From contig NZ_BCYT01000021.1 in assembly GCF_001598335.1 (NCBI RefSeq), positions 1 through 57,111 of the forward strand: DNA of 57,111 nucleotides. Direction: 5' to 3'. Origin of the DNA: Sphingobium abikonense NBRC 16140 (GTDB taxonomy: Bacteria; Pseudomonadota; Alphaproteobacteria; Sphingomonadales; Sphingomonadaceae). Of the stretch, positions 36,187 to 45,366 are shown piece by piece (position 1 is the first letter of the stretch; the number at the start of each line of letters is the position of its first letter). A program made the translations under genes and the position numbers. A model generated the notes under the pieces. It was not told where the DNA came from. It saw nothing but the letters and a program-made list of their open reading frames with translations, and ran no database searches.

Positions 36187-37554
36187 ATGGCAACCAAAAT
36201 TCCAGACGCGCCGAAAATCGGCATGGTGTCGCTCGGCTGTCCCAAAAATCTGGTCGATTCCGAGCGTATCCTGACCAAGCTGCGATCCGACGGCTATCAG
36301 ATGTCCGCAGATTATGCGGGCGCTGACGTCGTGCTCGTCAACACCTGTGGCTTTCTGGATTCGGCCAAGGAAGAATCGCTTGAAGCGATCGGCGAGGCGA
36401 TCGCGGAAAATGGCCGCGTCATCGTGACCGGCTGCATGGGTGACGAGGCCGACGTCATCCGCGCGAAATTCCCCCAGGTGCTCGCCGTCACGGGCGCACA
36501 TCAATATGAGCAGGTGGTCAATGCCGTGCATGACGCCTCCCCGCCCATTCCCAATGCCTTTGTCGACCTGGTGCCCGAAGGCGGCCTGAAGCTGACGCCG
36601 CGCCATTACAGCTATCTGAAGATCAGCGAAGGCTGCAATCACCGCTGTTCCTTCTGCATCATCCCCTCGATCCGCGGCGATCTGGTCAGCCGCCGCATTG
36701 ATGCCGTGCTCCGGGAAGCGGAAAAGCTGGTTGCGGCGGGTACGAAGGAATTGCTAGTCATCAGCCAGGATACGTCCGCCTATGGCGTCGATACCCGGCA
36801 TGACGTGCGACAGTGGAAGGGCCGCGATGTCCGCGCGCACATGACGGACCTCGTACGCGAACTGGGGCAACTGCGCACGGCGGAAGGCCGCGCGCCCTGG
36901 GTCCGGCTCCACTATGTCTATCCCTATCCGCATGTCGATCAGGTCATTCCGCTAATGGCGGACGGCCTGCTGACGCCCTATCTCGACATCCCCTTCCAGC
37001 ATGCCGCCCCGAATGTGCTCAAGGCGATGAAGCGGCCGGCCAATGAGGCCAAGGTGCTCGATCGCATCCGCAAATGGCGCGCCATCTGTCCCGATATCGC
37101 GATCCGGTCATCCTTCGTGGTGGGCTTTCCGGGTGAAACGGAAGCCGATTTCCAATATCTGCTCGACTGGCTGGACGAAGCGCAACTCGACCGCGTCGGC
37201 GCGTTCCGCTTCGAACCCGTGGAGGGCGCGGCGGCCAATGCCCTGCCCGATGCCGTGCCCGAAGAGGTAAAGGAAGAACGTTACCATCGGATCATGGAAA
37301 AGACCGCCGCGATCAGCGCCGCGAAATTACAGGCGAAGATCGGGCGCGTACTGCCCGTCATCATCGACGAGGTGGGCGAGCCCGACGAGGAGAACGGCTC
37401 CATCGGCGCGACCGCGCGCTCGCAGGCCGACGCGCCGGAGATCGACGGCAACGTCTTTTTGCGCGACGTGGGTGAGGGACGCCGGGCCGGCGACATTGTC
37501 GACATTCTGGTCGAGGATGCCGACGATCACGATCTCTATGGCGTTCCGGCCTGA
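36187..37554 (+). CDS. rimO: Ribosomal protein S12 methylthiotransferase RimO
   Basis: 455 residues. The N-terminal UPF0004 domain has three cluster Cys, in [22 protein letters not shown] and TGCMGDEAD. The radical-SAM core has CNHRCSFC (CxxxCxxC) and the C-terminal part a TRAM domain. It methylthiolates the conserved Asp of S12. LVDSER distinguishes RimO from MiaB. ATG 36187 is chosen. In-frame upstream ATGs lie within the preceding channel gene or give unconserved extensions. Confidence 0.97.
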   Translation: MATKIPDAPKIGMVSLGCPKNLVDSERILTKLRSDGYQMSADYAGADVVLVNTCGFLDSAKEESLEAIGEAIAENGRVIVTGCMGDEADVIRAKFPQVLAVTGAHQYEQVVNAVHDASPPIPNAFVDLVPEGGLKLTPRHYSYLKISEGCNHRCSFCIIPSIRGDLVSRRIDAVLREAEKLVAAGTKELLVISQDTSAYGVDTRHDVRQWKGRDVRAHMTDLVRELGQLRTAEGRAPWVRLHYVYPYPHVDQVIPLMADGLLTPYLDIPFQHAAPNVLKAMKRPANEAKVLDRIRKWRAICPDIAIRSSFVVGFPGETEADFQYLLDWLDEAQLDRVGAFRFEPVEGAAANALPDAVPEEVKEERYHRIMEKTAAISAAKLQAKIGRVLPVIIDEVGEPDEENGSIGATARSQADAPEIDGNVFLRDVGEGRRAGDIVDILVEDADDHDLYGVPA

Positions 37555-37591
37555 ACCACGGGCCGTCCCGCCAAAATCTTGCGCATGACGA

Positions 37592-38413
37592 TCAGGGCTT
37601 TGCGAACGCGTCCTGATATTCGGTCTTGATGGCTTTGCGCATGGCGGCGTCCACCGGCAGCGTGACCTCATAGGTGCCTTCGGCATAAGGGCCGGCGCTA
37701 TAGGGACCGATGATGACGGTCATGCTGTCGATCAGCTCGCCGTCTTTCGAGGTGGGGACAAGCACTTGTTCCATCGGATCGATGCATTTGGTGAATTCAT
37801 CATCCCCGGCTACGACCGGTTCGCCGCGCTTTTCCGCACGCTGCTTGTCGAGTTCCGCGCAGAAACGGTCCCGGATGGCGGCGGCAAAGGCCGTGGGCGA
37901 TGTCATCAACGCCTTGACGCTGGTTTCACGCTGGCGGGCCTTGTCCCACAGAACCACGTCATAGCCGGTCATGCCGTGGGCGCCGCCCGAATAGACATAG
38001 GTCTGCGATCGCAAGGACAGGAAGCGCGGCGTATTGGCCGCGACCGTCCATTCGGTTTCCAGACTATGGGGCCGGAACGGATATCCGGACGCCTTGGCCG
38101 ACGCGCTATCTTCCTGCGCCATTTTGAGCGCGTCGGCCTTGCTGCTCTCCATTGCTTTGCGAAACTTGTCGACCAGCGCCGGAATGGCTGCGGCCTGCGC
38201 AGGGTAGGAATAGGCAAATTCGAGCAGGTCGCTCTTGTCGCTCTGTGAAAAGGGCGCTGCGGGATATGACGGCGGTGGCGTCGCGCCCGCCATGTGATTG
38301 GCAAATTGCGTGGCTGCTGCATTGGACATCGCATTGCCGGCAGCCTCGTCGCCCGTGGGCGAGCAGGCCACCGCAAGCAGCGCCGCAGCCGCGATCATCC
38401 CGCCGCCGCGCAT
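37592..38413 (-). CDS. DUF3298-domain lipoprotein
   Basis: 273 residues with signal and lipobox LLAVAC (C17) followed by an Ala/Asn-rich linker. The C-terminal part has the DUF3298/DUF4163 pattern seen in RsiV-like proteins, including YVYSGGAHGMTGYDVVLWD. Homologous domains in RsiV bind lysozyme, but no anti-sigma region is present here, so function is unknown. The start overlaps the stop of the small gene upstream (TGATG). Confidence 0.85.
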   Translation of the reverse strand: MRGGGMIAAAALLAVACSPTGDEAAGNAMSNAAATQFANHMAGATPPPSYPAAPFSQSDKSDLLEFAYSYPAQAAAIPALVDKFRKAMESSKADALKMAQEDSASAKASGYPFRPHSLETEWTVAANTPRFLSLRSQTYVYSGGAHGMTGYDVVLWDKARQRETSVKALMTSPTAFAAAIRDRFCAELDKQRAEKRGEPVVAGDDEFTKCIDPMEQVLVPTSKDGELIDSMTVIIGPYSAGPYAEGTYEVTLPVDAAMRKAIKTEYQDAFAKP

Positions 38414-38619
38414 CAGTGAGCCTGCGCCTGTGCGGCGCGGCAGCGCTCGCCGATGGCCTTGCGCGCATAGTCGCTTTCCAAGGCGCGTCCGGCATTGGAC
38501 CAGCCTTCGGCGATCAACGCCTGCTGAACGGCATTGCCATTGTCGAAGCGACCGGTTTCAGCGAGCGCATAGGCCCTGGCGCGAGCCGCCTGCAGGCTGC
38601 GGTCATCTGCATAAGTCAT
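38413..38619 (-). CDS. Small protein of unknown function, 68 aa
   Basis: From ATG 38619 (GGAGATG just before), 68 residues, mostly helical, rich in Ala and Arg: MTYADDRSLQAARARAYALA, then ETGRFDNGNAVQQALIAEGW and an Arg/Ala C-terminus. No membrane segment. It is coupled by TGATG overlap to the DUF3298 lipoprotein gene, so the pair is probably an operon. Confidence 0.75.
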   Translation of the reverse strand: MTYADDRSLQAARARAYALAETGRFDNGNAVQQALIAEGWSNAGRALESDYARKAIGERCRAAQAQAH

Positions 38620-38760
38620 CGTCCATCTCCTTGTTTCTTCTGGCGTTCCTTCTAGGCCCATCGGCCTTGCGAGGCAAAGTCACATTGGGTCGGCCGTGCC
38701 GCGCGCGCGACGGGAAATTGCCTCTTTCCCTCCTCGGGGCGTTTCCCTTACACCGGCAGC

Positions 38761-40158
38761 ATGATCGACTTTTCCGACCTGCTCAAGCCAGACAACCAAC
38801 AGCCAGCGCACATGATCCAATTACTGGATCCGGGCAGCTACGAAGGCTGGAGCAGCGAGCAATCTGCCTCAATTCGCAGCATGCTTTCCGCACAGAAGTT
38901 TCGCGGCAAGATTGGCGACCATGCGCTGTTGTGGGGTGAAGGCCAGCAGGACTGGTCAGTCGTCGCCGTCGTGCCTGACCGGGAGAAAATGGGGCCATGG
39001 TGCCTCGCCAAGCTCGTCGACGCCTTGCCGGAAGGCCAATATCGCCTCGCCGATGGACGGGCGGGTGACGCAGCGCTCGGCTGGCTGCTGGCGCATTATC
39101 GCTTCGACCGCTATCGCCAGGATGACAATGGCACGAGCGCCAGGGTGCTTTTGACCCAGGACGTCGCTCGCATCGAACCGACGCTGCATCTGGCCCACGC
39201 CACCGCCCTGGTGCGCGATCTGGTCAATGTCCCGGCCGCCGACATGGGGCCGCCCGATCTGGAGCAGGCGGTGGAACGCGTCGCGCAACCGTTCGGAGCG
39301 CACGTTACCACTACGCGCGGCGACGCGCTGGAACAGGGCTTTCCGATGATCCACGCCGTTGGCAAGGCGGCCGATCGCAGTTTCGCCCCGCGCCTGATAG
39401 AATTGGAATGGGGCGACCCGTCCCACCCCCGCCTCGCGCTGGTGGGCAAGGGTATCTGCTTTGACAGCGGCGGGCTGGACATCAAACCGTCATCGGGCAT
39501 GCGCCTGATGAAGAAGGACATGGGCGGGGCCGCCCATGCGCTGGGCCTGGCGCAGTTGATTATGGCGAGCCGCCTGCCGGTCCGGCTGCACCTGCTGATC
39601 GCTGCGGCCGAAAACGCCATCGGCGCCAACGCCTTTCGTCCTGGCGACATATTGCGCAGCCGCAAGGGCCTGACCGTCGAAATCGGCAACACCGATGCGG
39701 AAGGCCGCCTAGTCCTGGGCGATGCGCTTACGCGCGCTGGCGAAGAAAAGCCGGAACTGGTGATAGATTTCGCGACGTTGACAGGCGCGGCGCGCGTCGC
39801 GGTCGGCCCCGATCTGCCGGCCTTATTCTCCAACGATGATACGCTGGCCGCGCAAGCTTTGGCGCATGGCGCCGCCGTTGAAGACCCGCTCTGGCGACTG
39901 CCTTTGTGGGACCCCTATGCCGAGATGCTGAAATCCGACGTGGCCGATATCAATAATGCCGGCGACGGCGGCTTTGCCGGCGCGATCACCGCAGCCTTGT
40001 TCCTGAAACGCTTTGTCCCGGACAATATACCCTGGCTGCACCTCGATACATTTGCCTGGCGTCCGACGGCAAAACCAAGCCGGCCCAAGGGCGGAGAGGC
40101 GCTGGGCATGCGCGCCATATTCCAGTTACTTCAGGAGCGCTATCGCCCCCAACGATGA
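38761..40158 (+). CDS. M17 leucyl aminopeptidase family protein
   Basis: 465 residues. The C-terminal catalytic domain carries the metal ligands and catalytic residues in GKGICFDSGGLDIK (Lys, Asp), MKKDMGGAAHALG and NTDAEGRLVLGDAL (the M17 signature). It removes N-terminal residues from peptides using two metal ions. The N-terminal domain differs from E. coli PepA, as in the PepB-like/unassigned M17 group. Confidence 0.94.
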   Translation: MIDFSDLLKPDNQQPAHMIQLLDPGSYEGWSSEQSASIRSMLSAQKFRGKIGDHALLWGEGQQDWSVVAVVPDREKMGPWCLAKLVDALPEGQYRLADGRAGDAALGWLLAHYRFDRYRQDDNGTSARVLLTQDVARIEPTLHLAHATALVRDLVNVPAADMGPPDLEQAVERVAQPFGAHVTTTRGDALEQGFPMIHAVGKAADRSFAPRLIELEWGDPSHPRLALVGKGICFDSGGLDIKPSSGMRLMKKDMGGAAHALGLAQLIMASRLPVRLHLLIAAAENAIGANAFRPGDILRSRKGLTVEIGNTDAEGRLVLGDALTRAGEEKPELVIDFATLTGAARVAVGPDLPALFSNDDTLAAQALAHGAAVEDPLWRLPLWDPYAEMLKSDVADINNAGDGGFAGAITAALFLKRFVPDNIPWLHLDTFAWRPTAKPSRPKGGEALGMRAIFQLLQERYRPQR

Positions 40159-40217
40159 CGCATTTACAAAGGCCTATCCGTTACGCAACCGGATTGGCCA
40201 TCGCGCGTTAAGCGGGC

Positions 40218-40625
40218 ATGAACGCCCTTTCAGCCAGTCACTCCGCCGCCGAGATCAACCGCCCGGGCATCCCGTCGCTGCGTCAATGGATGTCGACGCT
40301 GGTCGATTATGTGCGTTCGGGCAAACCGGACCTGACCAATCGCCAGATGGCGTTGATGATGACCGTGTATATCAGTTCCGGGCCGCATACCGTGCGTGGC
40401 CTTGCGGAAACGCTGCATGTGTCGAAGCCGGTCATTACCCGTGCGCTCAATAAATTATCGGCGCTCGGCTATCTGCGGCGCGAGCGCGATGTCGCGGACC
40501 GCCGCAATATTTTCATCACACGAACCCCCAAGGGCGCGGAATTTCTTGACGCCTTTAACCTTTTCATCGCAGGAACCGCGCGCGATGAACGGACTGACAC
40601 CCCCGCCGCGGAACGCTCCGCCTGA
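40218..40625 (+). CDS. MarR-family transcriptional regulator
   Basis: 135 residues with a winged helix (TVRGLAETLHVSKPVITRAL for the recognition part, then the wing GYLRRERDVADRRNIFI) in a MarR-like scaffold. Its 3' end overlaps the NlpC/P60 gene by 41 nt in another frame, so the two are probably co-expressed. The effector is unknown. Confidence 0.9.
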   Translation: MNALSASHSAAEINRPGIPSLRQWMSTLVDYVRSGKPDLTNRQMALMMTVYISSGPHTVRGLAETLHVSKPVITRALNKLSALGYLRRERDVADRRNIFITRTPKGAEFLDAFNLFIAGTARDERTDTPAAERSA

Positions 40626-41493
40626 AAGAACCCGGTTCAAGCTGCAAGGCCGTTCGGTTGCGCTGGACCGGCGCGTTCATGCCGCGCGCGGCGACCTTGC
40701 CGATCTGTCGCTGGCCGGCACGCTTTTTTCGGCTCATTATGCGCGCGCCGTCGCGCTGACATGTGTCGCGCCCGGCACGCCCTTGCTGGCGGCAGCGTCC
40801 CCCACGGCAGAAGCGGTGAGCGAGTTGTTGCGTGGTGAAATATTCCACGCTCTGGACGTGACCACTGACTGGGCCTGGGGATTTTGCGGGCATGATGGCT
40901 ATGTCGGCTACATCCGGCGCGACGGGCTCGATGTCGAAGCAGAGCCGACCCACCGGATAACCGCCCTGACCGCGCCGTTGTTCAGTGCGCCCGACATCAA
41001 GTCGACGATCGCGGATTATTGGCCGCTCGGCGCCAAATTCGCTGGCGACATGGACGGCGCCTTTGCGGCCTGTGCCGAAGGCTTCGTGCATATGCGCCAT
41101 ATCGAGCCAATCGACACGCCTGTTTCAGACTGGGTTGCGGTGGCAGAGGGGCATCTTGGCAAACCCTATGTCTGGGGCGGGCGCGGACATCGCGGCATCG
41201 ATTGCTCTGGGCTGGTCCAGGTCGCACTGGGCCGCGCTGGACTGAGCGTGCCCCGGGACACAGATTTGCAGTGCGAAGGGATCGGGACGCCCATAGACAA
41301 CGATGCAAAGCTGGAGCGCGGCGATCTTATTTTCTTCCCCGGCCATGTCGGCATCATGACTGACGGCAGCACCCTCTTGCATGCCAACGCCCATTGGATG
41401 GCCGTGGTCAAGGAACCGCTGGCCGACGTCGTCGCGCGCCTGGCGGCTGACCACCCCACACCTATCATCGCGCGGCGCAGGGTAAGCTTATGA
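40585..41493 (+). CDS. NlpC/P60 family peptidoglycan hydrolase with SH3 domains
   Basis: 302 residues. The N-terminal part (about 20-150) has SH3b-like beta segments (DWAWGFCGHDGYVGYI). The C-terminal NlpC/P60 domain has the catalytic Cys in GKPYVWGGRGHRGIDCSG, the His in FFPGHVGIM and a third polar residue near HANAHWM. Enzymes of this kind cleave D-Glu-meso-DAP bonds. No signal peptide is visible, so it may act on recycled muropeptides in the cytoplasm, like YkfC types (inference). ATG 40585 gives the conserved start. It overlaps argC by ATGA. Confidence 0.9.
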   Translation: MNGLTPPPRNAPPERTRFKLQGRSVALDRRVHAARGDLADLSLAGTLFSAHYARAVALTCVAPGTPLLAAASPTAEAVSELLRGEIFHALDVTTDWAWGFCGHDGYVGYIRRDGLDVEAEPTHRITALTAPLFSAPDIKSTIADYWPLGAKFAGDMDGAFAACAEGFVHMRHIEPIDTPVSDWVAVAEGHLGKPYVWGGRGHRGIDCSGLVQVALGRAGLSVPRDTDLQCEGIGTPIDNDAKLERGDLIFFPGHVGIMTDGSTLLHANAHWMAVVKEPLADVVARLAADHPTPIIARRRVSL

Positions 41494-42434
41494 CGACCAA
41501 GGTTTTCATCGACGGCGGTCATGGAACGACCGGGATCGAGATCGCCGAGCGGCTGGCCGGGCGCCCGGAACTTTCGCTGATCGCGCTCGACATTGAGGAT
41601 CGCAGAAACGCCGCCGCCCGGCGCGACGCGTTGAATGCCGCGAATGTCGTCATCCTGTGCCTGCCCGACGACGCCGCGCGCGAATCCGTGGCGCTCATCG
41701 ACAATGACCATACGCGCGTCATCGACGCCTCCACCGCCCATCGCGTCGCCGATGGATGGACCTATGGATTTCCCGAACTGGAACCGGGCCACCGGGAACG
41801 CCTGGCCGCCAGCCGCTATGTCGCCAATCCGGGCTGCTGGCCCACGGGCTTTCTGGCATTGGTGCGCCCGCTGGTGCTAGCGGGCCTGATTCCTGCCGAC
41901 TGGCCTGTCACCGTGTCGGGGGCATCAGGCTATTCGGGCGGTGGCAAAACGATGATCGCTGACTATGAAGCGTCAGCAGCGCAGCCCAGCGCGTTCCGGC
42001 CCTATGGGCTGAACCTCACGCATAAGCATGTGCCGGAAATGACCCGTTATTCCGGGCTGACGCATCCGCCCCTCTTCGCACCCGCCGTCGCCAACGCCTA
42101 TCGCGGGATGATCGTGGAGGTGCCGTTGCAGCTTCGCGCCATGCCCAGTGCGCCATCATTGACCGATATTCACGGTGTGCTGGCGTCGGCCTATGCCGGG
42201 TCCCCGATCGTAACGGTAGCTGCGCTGGAGGACAGCGCGGCCATGTCTGGCGTGCCACTGGAATATGTCGGCGCGAGCGACCGCCTGGCCTTGTTCCTGT
42301 TCGGCAATCCGGACACCGGCCAGGCTCGGCTGGTCGCCGCGCTCGACAATCTGGGCAAGGGCGCGGCCGGCGCGGCGGTGCAAAATCTCAACATCCTCGC
42401 CGGATTGCCCGAAACCGCCGGACTGCGCCTTTAA
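41490..42434 (+). CDS. argC: N-acetyl-gamma-glutamyl-phosphate reductase
   Basis: 314 residues, the short (type 2) ArgC form. The Rossmann segment FIDGGHGTTGIEI is N-terminal, the catalytic Cys lies in NPGCWPTGF, and SGASGYSGGGK is also characteristic. It reduces N-acetylglutamyl phosphate with NADPH in arginine synthesis. The start overlaps the NlpC/P60 stop (ATGA). Confidence 0.96.
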   Translation: MTTKVFIDGGHGTTGIEIAERLAGRPELSLIALDIEDRRNAAARRDALNAANVVILCLPDDAARESVALIDNDHTRVIDASTAHRVADGWTYGFPELEPGHRERLAASRYVANPGCWPTGFLALVRPLVLAGLIPADWPVTVSGASGYSGGGKTMIADYEASAAQPSAFRPYGLNLTHKHVPEMTRYSGLTHPPLFAPAVANAYRGMIVEVPLQLRAMPSAPSLTDIHGVLASAYAGSPIVTVAALEDSAAMSGVPLEYVGASDRLALFLFGNPDTGQARLVAALDNLGKGAAGAAVQNLNILAGLPETAGLRL

Positions 42435-42441
42435 GCTACCA

Positions 42442-42651
42442 TCAGTGGACGGTGCCTGTTGGTTGGTCGACGGCCAGCAATATGATGAGCCGTTCGATCT
42501 GCCGCCAGTGGCAGAAATGGATATGATTGCCTTGGTCGAGGCTGCGGCCGGCGCGAGCGGCCGCTTCGTAGCCGGCATTGGCGCCAAATTGGCTGATCAG
42601 CTCAGCCGCGTCGTCGATACTTTTCCGGTCCGCCAGATATGGCAATTGCAT
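42442..42651 (-). CDS. Small protein of unknown function, 69 aa
   Basis: ATG 42651 to stop 42442, 69 residues. Protein-like segments are DDAAELISQFGANAGYEAAA and HFCHWRQIERLIILL. I recall similar small uncharacterised sphingomonad proteins with the WRQIERLI block, but this is memory and not a search. It is convergent with argC, whose stop is 7 bp away. No membrane helix is evident. The opposite strand shows no competing coding sequence. The 215 bp beyond its start (42652-42866) hold no gene I can support. Confidence 0.7.
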   Translation of the reverse strand: MQLPYLADRKSIDDAAELISQFGANAGYEAAARAGRSLDQGNHIHFCHWRQIERLIILLAVDQPTGTVH

Positions 42652-42866
42652 GGCGCGCCCCCGCTCCCCTTATTGTTGAGACCATATCGTCCCAAGAACC
42701 GTGCCAAGGAAACAGAATGGCCGGGAGGCTGGAACAGCATGATGAAGACACCCTTAGGCATGTCCCGCATCGGGACGAATATCCCGTTTCAGGACGCTTC
42801 GATCCATTTCGGACAATGGTGCGAAGGCGCTGGCGTCGCCGGGCTTAGCATGGCAAGGACCACCCC

Positions 42867-43040
42867 ATGAGAGATCGTCGCTCCACCCCGACCGGATCGG
42901 GCGCCATCATCGCGCTGCTGATTCTCGTCGGCACGATCGGCGGCGGACTGCTGGGCCAGCCGACGATCGGACTGCTGAGCGGTCTTGCCCTGGGCATCAT
43001 CATCGCGTTGCTGATTTATCTGGGCGAACGCGGCAAATAA
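42867..43040 (+). CDS. Small two-helix membrane protein, 57 aa
   Basis: ATG 42867 to TAA 43040, with AAGGA 6-7 nt upstream. A basic N-terminus (MRDRRSTPTGSG) leads into two hydrophobic helices, IIALLILVGTIGGGLLG and GLLSGLALGIIIALLIYL, linked by a short turn and ending in GERGK. It is an inner-membrane hairpin protein of unknown function, 61 bp upstream of the sugar dehydrogenase gene. Confidence 0.75.
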   Translation: MRDRRSTPTGSGAIIALLILVGTIGGGLLGQPTIGLLSGLALGIIIALLIYLGERGK

Positions 43041-43101
43041 GCGGCGGCGCAGACGGGCAATCACCTTGCCCGAAACCCGATCGCCGCATAGATGTTGGCG
43101 C

Positions 43102-44427
43102 ATGAACAAGCATTTCATCATCCTGCCCCTTGTCGCCATCGCGCTCGTTGGCGGTGGTTTTCTCTATCTGGCGCAGGGCGACACTGCCCGATTGCCCGCA
43201 GGCGCGGATACGGGCCGGGAACCGGTCTTCACCAGCCCCCGCAGCGAGATGATCCCGACCGTCAACATCGCCGAGGTGAAGCCGTGGAAGGCGGGTGAAA
43301 AACCTGTCGCCGCCCAAGGGCTGACGGTGGAACGCTTCGCCGAAGGCCTGTCGCATCCGCGATCCATGTTGCGGCTGCCCAATGGCGACATATTGGTCGC
43401 GGAAACCAACAGCCCGCCGCGTCCCAAGGACGGCATCGTCCAGCGAGTCATGAATTACCTGATGGACAAGGCGGGCGCCGGCGTTCCTTCCGCCAACCGC
43501 ATCACCCTGCTGCGCGACACCGACAAGGACGGCCGGGCGGACACGAAGACAGCCTTTCTGACCGGGCTCAATTCCCCCTATGGCATGGCCCTGATCGGCG
43601 ACACGCTTTACGTCGCCAATACCGATGCGCTGATGGCTTTCCCGTATAAGGAAGGCGACACGAAGATCAGCGCCGCCGGGCGCAAGATCATCGACCTGCC
43701 CGCCCAATCGCCCAACCAGCATTGGACCAAGAGCATGGTCGCATCGCCCGACGGGCTGCTGTACATCGGCGTCGGGTCGAACAGCAATATCGGCGAAAAT
43801 GGACTGGAACGCGAGCGCAACCGCGCGGTCGTTTTCGAAGTGAACCCCAGGAACGGGTATAAGCGCGTCTTCGCCTCGGGCCTGCGCAACCCTGTGGGCC
43901 TTGCCTTCGAACCCAAGAGCGGGGCGCTCTGGGGCGTCATCAACGAACGCGACATGCTGGGCGCGGACCTGGTTCCCGATTATCTGACGCGGATCGAATT
44001 TGGCGCCTTCTATGGCTGGCCGTGGAATTATTGGGGCGGGTATGAGGACCGTCGCGTCCAGCCGCAGCGCCCAGAAATTCGCGAATACACCAAGCGGCCC
44101 GATTATGCGCTGGGCAACCATGTCGCGCCACTCGGCCTGACCTTTGCCGACAAGGTGCAACTCGGCGCGCCCTTCACCGATGGCGCCTTCGTCGGCCTGC
44201 ATGGCAGTTGGAACCGCAAACCCGCCGCCGGTTACAAGGTGGTGTTCGTCGGCTTCAATGACGGGGAGGCCGGCAAGGCGAAGCCGGTCGATGTGCTGAC
44301 CGGATTCCTGGACAAGGATGGCGACGCCCATGGCCGCCCTGTCGACGTGACGGCCGATGCGCAGGGCGCGTTGCTGGTAAGCGACGATGTCGGCGGAATC
44401 GTCTGGCGCGTCACCAAGGCGCAATGA
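43102..44427 (+). CDS. PQQ-dependent sugar dehydrogenase (L-sorbosone dehydrogenase type)
   Basis: 441 residues. An N-terminal hydrophobic anchor/signal (about 5-22) is followed by a six-bladed beta-propeller of the soluble PQQ glucose/sorbosone dehydrogenase family, with GLSHPRSMLRLPNGDILV, FASGLRNPVGLAFE and the late HGSWNRKPAAGYKV. It probably oxidises sugars in the periplasm. The substrate cannot be assigned. No PQQ synthesis genes are in this window. ATG 43102 is chosen over 43066 because the signal then begins the protein. Confidence 0.9.
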   Translation: MNKHFIILPLVAIALVGGGFLYLAQGDTARLPAGADTGREPVFTSPRSEMIPTVNIAEVKPWKAGEKPVAAQGLTVERFAEGLSHPRSMLRLPNGDILVAETNSPPRPKDGIVQRVMNYLMDKAGAGVPSANRITLLRDTDKDGRADTKTAFLTGLNSPYGMALIGDTLYVANTDALMAFPYKEGDTKISAAGRKIIDLPAQSPNQHWTKSMVASPDGLLYIGVGSNSNIGENGLERERNRAVVFEVNPRNGYKRVFASGLRNPVGLAFEPKSGALWGVINERDMLGADLVPDYLTRIEFGAFYGWPWNYWGGYEDRRVQPQRPEIREYTKRPDYALGNHVAPLGLTFADKVQLGAPFTDGAFVGLHGSWNRKPAAGYKVVFVGFNDGEAGKAKPVDVLTGFLDKDGDAHGRPVDVTADAQGALLVSDDVGGIVWRVTKAQ

Positions 44428-44443
44428 GCGACAGGGCTGGCGA

Positions 44444-45262
44444 TCAGATCGTCAACCCGTTCCTGCCGGCCAGTTCCACGACATATTGCCAGGCAACGCG
44501 GCCCGACCGGCTGCCGCGCTGCGTCGCCCATTGAATCGCTTCCAGCCGATCGACGGCGAGCCCCAGCGTTTGCGCATAGCCCTCGACAATCGCGACATAA
44601 GCATTCTGGTCGATCGCATGAAAGCCAAGGCTGAGGCCGAAGCGATCCGATAGCGCCATCTTGTCGTCTATCACGTCGCGCGGATTGATCGGATCATCCT
44701 GCTCGGCCAGGTGGCGGGGCACGATATGACGGCGATTGGACGTGACGTATAGCCGTACATTGGCCGGCCGAGCGGCCGTGCCGCCTTGCAACAGCGATCG
44801 CAGCGCGCGGGCATCGCCAGCCCCCTGCTCGTCAAAGCCCAGATCGTCGAGGAACAGTATGAAGGGACGCTCGCTGCTCCGCAACAGCGCGAACAGCGAT
44901 GGCAGGCTGGCCAACTGGTCGATGGCGCATTGCATAAGGGCGATGTCACGCCCTTCCCGCTGCAATTTGCCGACGACGGCGGCCACAGCCGCGGATTTGC
45001 CAGTCCCGCGTGCCCCCCATAACAGCACGTCATGCGCGGCATAGCCATCAGCCAGACGACGGCTATTGGCGAGCAGCGCCTCCTTCTGCGCGTCGATCCC
45101 GGTCAGCAAGTCATAATCGACCGGCGCAAAATCCTCGACCGGGTGGACGACATGACCGTCCCAGACATAAGCCGACGCAATCGACAGGTCAGCGGGAGAC
45201 GCCGGAGGCGGCGCCATCCGCTCCAGCGCTTCGGCAATGCGGGTCAAAAGGGCATCGTTCAT
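44444..45262 (-). CDS. AAA-type ATPase, DUF815 family
   Basis: 272 residues. Walker A is WGARGTGKSAA and Walker B FILFLDDLGFDE; a later RLYVTSNRRHIVPRHL segment and an arginine-finger-like DRFGLSLGF are typical of DUF815 proteins. The function is unknown. The family often resembles DnaA/IstB-type ATPases. ATG 45262 is preferred over GTG 45265 because AAGGG lies 6 nt upstream. It is convergent with the sugar dehydrogenase gene. Confidence 0.9.
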   Translation of the reverse strand: MNDALLTRIAEALERMAPPPASPADLSIASAYVWDGHVVHPVEDFAPVDYDLLTGIDAQKEALLANSRRLADGYAAHDVLLWGARGTGKSAAVAAVVGKLQREGRDIALMQCAIDQLASLPSLFALLRSSERPFILFLDDLGFDEQGAGDARALRSLLQGGTAARPANVRLYVTSNRRHIVPRHLAEQDDPINPRDVIDDKMALSDRFGLSLGFHAIDQNAYVAIVEGYAQTLGLAVDRLEAIQWATQRGSRSGRVAWQYVVELAGRNGLTI

Positions 45263-45366
45263 CACCTGCCCTTAGATCATTTCCACAGTGGAGGGAAAGC
45301 GCGGCAAAAGTCCTGTCATTGTGCTGACGCAATGGCCTTTTACTCGCTCAGCTTGGGGACTATAGC

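Noticed and set aside
42739..42869. A 43-codon plus-strand frame ending MARTTP before the small membrane protein gene
   Set aside because: No RBS, irregular composition, and it would only serve as a leader to the next gene.
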